Part shown: positions 60,001-64,000 of the stretch, one piece after another
How positions within the stretch are numbered: position 1 is the stretch's first letter
How the letters are laid out: each line of letters starts with the position of its first letter
Assembly: GCA_032229975.1 (NCBI GenBank)
Contig: JAVXVG010000017.1
Location: 62,001-126,000, forward strand
Source: JAIVGV01 sp032229975
GTDB taxonomy: Bacteria > Acidobacteriota > Blastocatellia > Pyrinomonadales > Pyrinomonadaceae
DNA: 64,000 bases
Direction of reading: 5' to 3'
The notes under the pieces: model-generated
Told to the model about the DNA's origin: nothing
What the model saw: only the letters and a program-made list of their open reading frames with translations
Database searches by the model: none
Translations under genes and position numbers: made by a program

Positions 60001-61785
60001 TACAAGGTCGCGATCTCGAAGTCGTGCTCGACGGTTGCGCCGAACACGACGCAGAACTTCCCCGCCGAGGGCGGCACGGGCACGCTCACTGTGACGAGCA
60101 CCTGCGACTGGACGGCAACTAATGACAGCGGCTTCATCGCCGTCAACAGCGCGCCGACCGGCACGGGCAACGGCTCGGTCACTTACACGGTGGCCCCGAA
60201 TGCCAGCGCCGCATCACGCTCCGGCACGATTGTCGTCGCGGGTACGGTCGTCAACATCACGCAAGATTCCGCATCTGCGAACAGCATCGTTGGTCAGATC
60301 ACGAACGGCGCATCCAACGCGGGAGTCAACGGCGCGACCGTCACGCTCTCCGGTGCGTCGAACGCGGTGACGACAACCAATGCGGCTGGCGGCTACTCGT
60401 TCACGGGTCTCACGCCCGGCGCGGGTTACACCGTCACGGCTTCGGGTAATGGCCTGACCTACACGCCCGCGAGCAAATCGGTCGCGAGCCTCTCCGGTAT
60501 CGCCGTCGAGAACTTCGTCGGCGCGAGCGGCGCGGTCTCCGTCCCTATGCCGCAAGGCTCGCTCGTCATCTCGGAGTTCAGACTGCGGGGGCCCTCAGGC
60601 GCGAACGACGAGTTCGTTGAAATCTTCAACTTCGCCGGCTCGGCTGTGACCGTTGCGACTACCGACAACTCGCTCGGCTGGGCTGTCGCCGCGTCAGACG
60701 GCGCGCCGCGCTTCATCATCCCGAAGGGCCTGACGATTCCCGCGCGCGGCCACTTCCTCGCCGCCAACAACGGCGCGAGCGGCTACTCGCTCTCGAACTA
60801 CGGAGGCACGGGAGCAGCCGCGCCCGACATCACCTACAACATGGACATCCCCGACGATTCAGGGCTGACACTCTATTCAACTTCCGACCCAACCAACTTC
60901 ACCGAAGCCTACCGGCTCGACTCGGTCGGCTTCGCCGGTGACGCCAGCGTGGCGGCGCGCGAGGGCGTCGGTCTCGCACCGCTCGGCGCGGCGACGCCCC
61001 CGGAGTACTCCTACGTCCGCAGGCTCAATAACGGCTCCCCGCGCGACACGAGCGACAATACGCAGGACTTCGTGCTCGTCTCGACAACGGGCGGCGTGAT
61101 CAACGGCGTGCAGTCGCAACTCGGTGGCCCCGGGCCGGAAAACCTCGCGAGCGTCGTCCAGCGCAACGCCACCATCAAGGCGTCATACGTTGATGCGGCT
61201 TGCGGGGCATCAAACGATCCGTCGACCGCCTGCGCGCGCGTCCGCGTGTTCACGCCCGACTCCACCGAGCCGAGCAACAGCACGGCCGGTACGCTCAAGA
61301 TCAGGCGACGATTCACCAACAACACGGGCGGCACTGTCTCGCGACTGCGCTTCCGCATCGTGGACATCACGACGCTCAATAGCCCCGGCTACTCCGCCGG
61401 TGGAGGACAAGCCGACCTGCGCGTGCTCTCTTCCGCAGGCGGCACGGTGACGAACACGCTCACTCTGCCCGTGACGTTGACAGGCACAACGCGCGAGTCG
61501 CCGCCGGCATACACCCTCGGCGGCGGGCTGAACACGAGCCTCTCGGTGGCCCTCGGCGGTGGCCTCTCGCCCGGCAACTCCATCGATATCGAGTTCAACC
61601 TCGGCGTCATGCAGCCCGGGTCGTTCCGCTTCTTCATCAACATCGAGTCTGACACGTCGAACCCTGCCGCGCCCGTCAACACGCTGTCGAAAAGCAACAA
61701 CGCGACGATCAACGCGTCGGCCATCCCTACGGTGACAGTGCTGCCGATCAATAAGTCAGCCGCACCCCACCCGAAGAAGCAGTAA
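57040..61785 (+). CDS. giant secreted propeller/BACON/lamin-tail protein
   Basis: 1581 residues with AAGGAGAA before the ATG and an N-terminal signal or anchor segment (SFVLAAALALSLTILTL). A disordered lead (~30-190) precedes a BNR/sortilin-type propeller (~220-990; GGIWKTTNGGTSWSPL, WRSDNGGTNWG, GVFVTLDGGANWYKE). Then come a BACON domain (~1005-1075; CDWTATNDSGFIAVNS), a carboxypeptidase-regulatory-like sandwich (~1083-1160; GQITNGASNAGVNGATVTL), a lamin-tail domain (~1170-1340; VISEFRLRGPSGANDEFVEIFN) and the same C-terminal module as the protein at 49141. BACON and propeller domains often bind glycans or proteins. It is probably extracellular; a terminator follows. Confidence 0.85.
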   Translation: MLRNKRFPSFVLAAALALSLTILTLARWQHERSAQATVAQTAAQSSSSQLRLAAAQSAPRVVAATTTTVATDGAQADKHAATHTSTARASVARAEHTAVRQDGDKAEEASELAREERREGEDNDEQPIMVNRNGRQLQVNADHDLLRFDQPGEAMSDYVKKRLPTGATELPVDRYFDALEKVKQMKQYSTASQRLAPSEAELAAAASKNRTDDVKPEMAGGNAAGVLGTWTNLGPGNVGGRTRSLVIDPTDANIMYAGAVDGGIWKTTNGGTSWSPLDDFLPNIAVTTMVMDPSNHNTIYAGTGEGYFNSDAVRGAGIFRTTDAGAHWTRLPSTNNSNFFFVQKVAVSPTNGQHLYAATQTGVQRSLNGGASWTQVLASNAANGANGAMDLAMRTDQATDYIFATVGTFAQSHIWRNTDAGGSGTWTDVYTEATMERTSLAIAPSNQSVIYAMAASTTGTLVNGRNYQDGLLAVFRSTSNGDAGTWTTQVRNNSANKQDTLLLSNPVNGVLTECGFGTSQMINQGWYHNQLAVDPTDSNKVWAAGTDVWRSDNGGTNWGVASYWWFQGNGTPPANGDPQLVHADNHIIVFAPGYNGTTNQKMLVGDDGGIYKTDNAHDGNVGYATGTTPSGGTVTSTSPICANNPDPVTGYTFPNPVIWGPLNNNYQVSQFNQGLPYPDGASYFGGTQDNGTNRGTDAGGPNGWSRILGGDGGYVGVNPTNTQILYAENTGLSFKRSNDGGGSFVAKTSGISGDVFPFYTFFRMDPSVPTRLWLGGRFMWRTDNNGDTWVRTSNAQQTGGSITAMAIAPTNSDAVIDGAASGQLRRTTTGTTLTSTSVLNTVWLQSFTPRGNGNGTISWLEYDPQSASNVWCTISNFNGVANANGTSAGHVFKSADGGGTWTLADGTQTASNPNAIPDIPTHSVTVDPTNSQRIYVGTDLGVFVTLDGGANWYKEVTGFSNVQTQSLSTLTNGGVTSLYAFTYGRGAYKVAISKSCSTVAPNTTQNFPAEGGTGTLTVTSTCDWTATNDSGFIAVNSAPTGTGNGSVTYTVAPNASAASRSGTIVVAGTVVNITQDSASANSIVGQITNGASNAGVNGATVTLSGASNAVTTTNAAGGYSFTGLTPGAGYTVTASGNGLTYTPASKSVASLSGIAVENFVGASGAVSVPMPQGSLVISEFRLRGPSGANDEFVEIFNFAGSAVTVATTDNSLGWAVAASDGAPRFIIPKGLTIPARGHFLAANNGASGYSLSNYGGTGAAAPDITYNMDIPDDSGLTLYSTSDPTNFTEAYRLDSVGFAGDASVAAREGVGLAPLGAATPPEYSYVRRLNNGSPRDTSDNTQDFVLVSTTGGVINGVQSQLGGPGPENLASVVQRNATIKASYVDAACGASNDPSTACARVRVFTPDSTEPSNSTAGTLKIRRRFTNNTGGTVSRLRFRIVDITTLNSPGYSAGGGQADLRVLSSAGGTVTNTLTLPVTLTGTTRESPPAYTLGGGLNTSLSVALGGGLSPGNSIDIEFNLGVMQPGSFRFFINIESDTSNPAAPVNTLSKSNNATINASAIPTVTVLPINKSAAPHPKKQ

Positions 61786-61824
61786 ACGCTTTCAGCCGCG
61801 AGGCTGAGAGGGCCGACTAAACTG

Positions 61825-61863
61825 AAGCGGCGGATCGGTTATAATCCGATCCGCCGCTTTTTC
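61825..61863 (+). terminator. intrinsic terminator of the giant secreted protein gene
   Basis: 14-bp stem AAGCGGCGGATCGG/CCGATCCGCCGCTT (61825-61838 with 61846-61859) followed by a short T-run. It lies 40 bp after the stop. Confidence 0.85.
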
Positions 61864-61899
61864 ATCTTCTCCGCGCAGAGACGAACGCGACAGACAGAC

Positions 61900-62592
61900 A
61901 TGAATTTCATGGCCGCAACGAATCGCCAACGCCTCGCGGCAGTCCTACTGCTCTGCCTTGCTCATCCGCTCCTCGCCCGTCAGGATCAGCCGCCGCGCGA
62001 GGAGGGCCAGTTTCGCCAGCCGGAACTCGTCGAGTTGACGAAGCTCGACAAGACGATCAAGCTCGACATACGTTATGCGACCGCGAACAACTTCCTCGGT
62101 CGTCCCGTCTATATTTCAAAGCGCGCCTTCCTGCAAGAGCCTGCGGCGCGCTCGCTCGCACGCGCCAGTAAAAAATTGCGCGCCGCAGGCTACGGGCTCG
62201 TCGTCTTCGACGGCTATCGACCGTGGTCTGTGACGAAGATTTTCTGGGATGCGACGCCCGCCGATAAAAAAGAGTTCGTCGCCGATCCGGCCAAGGGCTC
62301 GCGCCACAATCGCGGCTGCGCCGTCGATCTCTCGCTCTACGATCTCAAGACCGGCCAGCAGGTGGAGATGACGGGCAGCTACGATGAGATGAGCGAACGT
62401 TCGCACGTCGATTACAAGGGCGGCACTGCGGAGCAGCGTCGTCTGCGCGATCTGCTGCGACGCGAGATGGAGTCCGAAGGCTTTCAGGTTTACGCGCCGG
62501 AGTGGTGGCACTTCGACTACAAAGATTGGAAGCAGTATCCGATCTTAGACGTGTGCGAAATTCACGGCGCGGTGTTGTGCAGACGAAGGTAA
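61900..62592 (+). CDS. VanX-like D-Ala-D-Ala dipeptidase (M15D)
   Basis: 230 residues with a signal peptide (RQRLAAVLLLCLAHPLLARQ), so the enzyme is periplasmic or exported, unlike cytoplasmic VanX. The zinc site SRHNRGCAVDLSLYD (His and Asp ligands) and the C-terminal PEWWHFDY (catalytic Glu and third His ligand) are intact, and 'FDGYRPWSV' supplies the conserved Arg. It cleaves D-alanyl-D-alanine, probably in cell-wall turnover. No vanA or vanH is nearby, so vancomycin resistance is not implied. Confidence 0.9.
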   Translation: MNFMAATNRQRLAAVLLLCLAHPLLARQDQPPREEGQFRQPELVELTKLDKTIKLDIRYATANNFLGRPVYISKRAFLQEPAARSLARASKKLRAAGYGLVVFDGYRPWSVTKIFWDATPADKKEFVADPAKGSRHNRGCAVDLSLYDLKTGQQVEMTGSYDEMSERSHVDYKGGTAEQRRLRDLLRREMESEGFQVYAPEWWHFDYKDWKQYPILDVCEIHGAVLCRRR

Positions 62593-62629
62593 GCGCACAC
62601 TTGATGAAGGCAGGCGCAACGTCGATGCT

Positions 62630-63808
62630 TCAATGCTGCGGCGCGAGCGGTATCTCGACGGCAAACGTGCCGCGTCGCGCATCATCGCCCGGCTCTGAGA
62701 AGCGCAGGTCGAAGAGTTGCGCGCGAGGGATCAACGTGGGAGACGCAACGGAGTTTTTTGTCGTCGCATCGTTGCGTAAATCGACGATACGCGCGAGTGG
62801 GAAGCGCGCGAAGTCGAGGAAGATGCGTGCGCGTTCATCTTCGCGCGCGAGTTGTTCGATCCTCTGCGCATCTGCGCCTTGTAGTTTCTCAAACCTCTTC
62901 AGGCCCATCGCCGCTTGCGTCGCATGATCAACAAGGCGTGCATCACCCGTCAGGCTCAACTGTAAAACGTAGTCGGCCCGATCCGTCTCACCGACGACGC
63001 GCCAGCGCGCGGGGTTGGCGAGCGAAGGCATGACCACAACTCGTCGAGTTGTCTCGTTGTTGCGCGCGGCGAGATCGGACGTGATCGCCTGTGCATCTCT
63101 GAGAGCGAGCGAGTGTGCGATAGCAAGCATGCACCAGTAAGCGGGCACGAAGGCGAGCGCAAGCGCGGGGACGAGCCTGCCGAAGCGCGCGGCGAATCTC
63201 AGGCGATGCGCGACGAAGAAGAAAATAGTTCCTGCAAGCCAGAGTGCGCGCGCGGGCGTCGGCACATCGGCACGAACAAAGACGATGACGAAGGTGAGAA
63301 TGAGCGCGAGGGCCGACCATAGTACGTTGCGCCAGCGTGTCGTCGCCGTTGCGAGAAACGCCGCGCCGCCGACGACGAGCCACAGCCACGGATCGACGAT
63401 GAAGGCGAGATCGCCGTAGTACCACTTCCCGCTCCACGGCAAAAACGGGCGCACGCCGTAGTTGTTCGTCCAGTCGAGTATAGGATGTGTTGCGCTCGCG
63501 ACGAGCGAAGCGAGCATGAGCCCGCGCAGGCGTATGCGCGGTTGCGTGTTGCGCCAGCGCGCGATCAACTTTTCGGCCGTATAGAAGACGAGCGGGATGA
63601 TGACGGCGAGCGCGACGACGCCGACGATTGAATGCGTGATGCCGCGATGATTTTCGAGATAGAACCAGCGGCCCTTGATGGTGGCGAGAATATCCGCGTC
63701 CGGTGCGTTCGCCGCAATGATACAAACAGTCGTCGCATATGGCGACGCGCGCTCCGGCCCCGCCTTAGCCACGACGAGCCCGACGAGCGTGTGCGCCAGA
63801 TTATCCAT
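62630..63808 (-). CDS. DUF457/YbcI-type membrane-bound putative metal-dependent hydrolase
   Basis: 392 residues. It starts with the family motif 'MDNLAHTLVGLVVAKAG', then 'NAPDADI', 'HRGITHSIVG' and 'ATHPILDWTNNYG'; conserved His and Asp residues could bind a metal. There are about six membrane segments in the first 240 residues and a soluble C-terminal ~150 residues, which is longer than in YbcI. The physiological substrate is unknown. It is convergent with the dipeptidase gene. Confidence 0.88.
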   Translation of the reverse strand: MDNLAHTLVGLVVAKAGPERASPYATTVCIIAANAPDADILATIKGRWFYLENHRGITHSIVGVVALAVIIPLVFYTAEKLIARWRNTQPRIRLRGLMLASLVASATHPILDWTNNYGVRPFLPWSGKWYYGDLAFIVDPWLWLVVGGAAFLATATTRWRNVLWSALALILTFVIVFVRADVPTPARALWLAGTIFFFVAHRLRFAARFGRLVPALALAFVPAYWCMLAIAHSLALRDAQAITSDLAARNNETTRRVVVMPSLANPARWRVVGETDRADYVLQLSLTGDARLVDHATQAAMGLKRFEKLQGADAQRIEQLAREDERARIFLDFARFPLARIVDLRNDATTKNSVASPTLIPRAQLFDLRFSEPGDDARRGTFAVEIPLAPQH

Positions 63809-63817
63809 GAAGGAATA

Positions 63818-63872
63818 GATCAGAGGCTAGAGGTTAGACAAATCAGCTCTTCACTGATCTCTAACCTCTGCT
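63818..63872. repeat. short inverted intergenic repeat
   Basis: CAGAGGCTAGAGGTTAGA (63821-63838) and the inverted ATCTCTAACCTCTG (63857-63870) can fold into a hairpin between two minus-strand genes. It has the word-repeat style of the repeats near 27174 and 43171 but a different sequence. Confidence 0.5.
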
Positions 63873-63873
63873 T

Positions 63874-64000
63874 TTACGATGCAAGGTCTCTGGGCGGTTC
63901 GGGCGGGAGTTTGGAGTGTCGATCCGGATCGAGTTGTTGGAGTTTCGTATCGGCTTCGCGCGCGGCTGACGATGACGGGATGGGCTTGCCGTCTTTGCCC
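63874..64000 (-). CDS. C-terminus of an unidentified protein, cut by the window edge
   Basis: The minus-strand frame is open from the right edge to a TAA at 63874-63876, giving 41 residues rich in Asp, Pro, Ser and Lys (READTKLQQLDPDRHSKLPPEPP). No domain is visible. The tail is probably disordered. It lies upstream of the DUF457-type gene on the same strand. Confidence 0.4.
   Translation of the reverse strand, partial: GKDGKPIPSSSAAREADTKLQQLDPDRHSKLPPEPPRDLAS

Noticed and set aside
61900..62592. Vancomycin-resistance gene.
   Set aside because: VanX-like motifs are present, but the product has a signal peptide and no vanH or vanA is adjacent, which fits general dipeptidase or wall-turnover roles.

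Overview
The window joins two kinds of DNA. Positions 1 to about 24,270 are AT-richer, are filled with accessory genes, and end abruptly in a set of transposon-end repeats. From there to 64,000 the sequence is GC-rich chromosome with housekeeping genes, two lone tRNA genes and a 15-gene tRNA array. It also carries large secreted beta-propeller and lamin-tail proteins, an S9 peptidase and short palindromic intergenic repeats. Gene content and protein style suggest a Gram-negative-like bacterium, most probably Acidobacteriota (Blastocatellia-like). That placement is inference from gene style, not from a marker gene.

Accessory part. A truncated XRE-type regulator, a TM2-domain membrane protein and a small unknown gene come first. 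A tight five-gene minus-strand operon follows (7989 down to 1460): GASH-like helical protein, DO-GTPase2-like, DO-GTPase1-like, GAP1-like protein with a C-terminal EAD1, and a nucleoside-phosphorylase-like protein with its own EAD1. This fits the predicted NTPase-regulated bacterial conflict systems, with the phosphorylase domain as likely effector. A 21-bp inverted repeat brackets the operon at 1208 and 8314.

Next is a Tn7-like transposon core: tnsA, tnsB, tnsC and two tandem tnsD/tniQ paralogues (8675-17314). It is followed in the same orientation by four genes of unknown function (17399-23961), including a zincin-like protein with HExxH and a large protein with a possible PIN nuclease domain, a cysteine cluster and a helical-repeat tail. 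Three direct copies of AGGGAAGAACTTTATTGTTC at 24123-24264 look like TnsB sites and mark one end of the element, a few bases before an smr gene. No cas gene or CRISPR array is present. The four-gene cargo is the best candidate here for an undescribed system.

Chromosomal part. It runs in order: smr, umuD-like, a small unknown gene, doxX, tRNA-Arg, apt, acyP, a large secreted protein and hemQ-like; then cytochrome c, tRNA-Arg, a RecB-like nuclease/SF1 helicase fusion and a zinc-ribbon protein; then a promoter-small ORF-terminator unit. The tRNA array (38,224-40,446) is interrupted by an HNH endonuclease gene. Several of its tRNAs are irregular: a His tRNA without a paired acceptor stem, Trp-like and Pro-like genes with damaged arms, and an Arg tRNA with anticodon GCG. 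Beyond it lie an HhH DNA glycosylase, nth, psuG, a BNR-repeat protein, an S9 peptidase and a lamin-tail protein. The window closes with an amino acid permease plus aminotransferase pair, a giant secreted propeller/BACON/lamin-tail protein, a VanX-like dipeptidase and a DUF457-type membrane protein.
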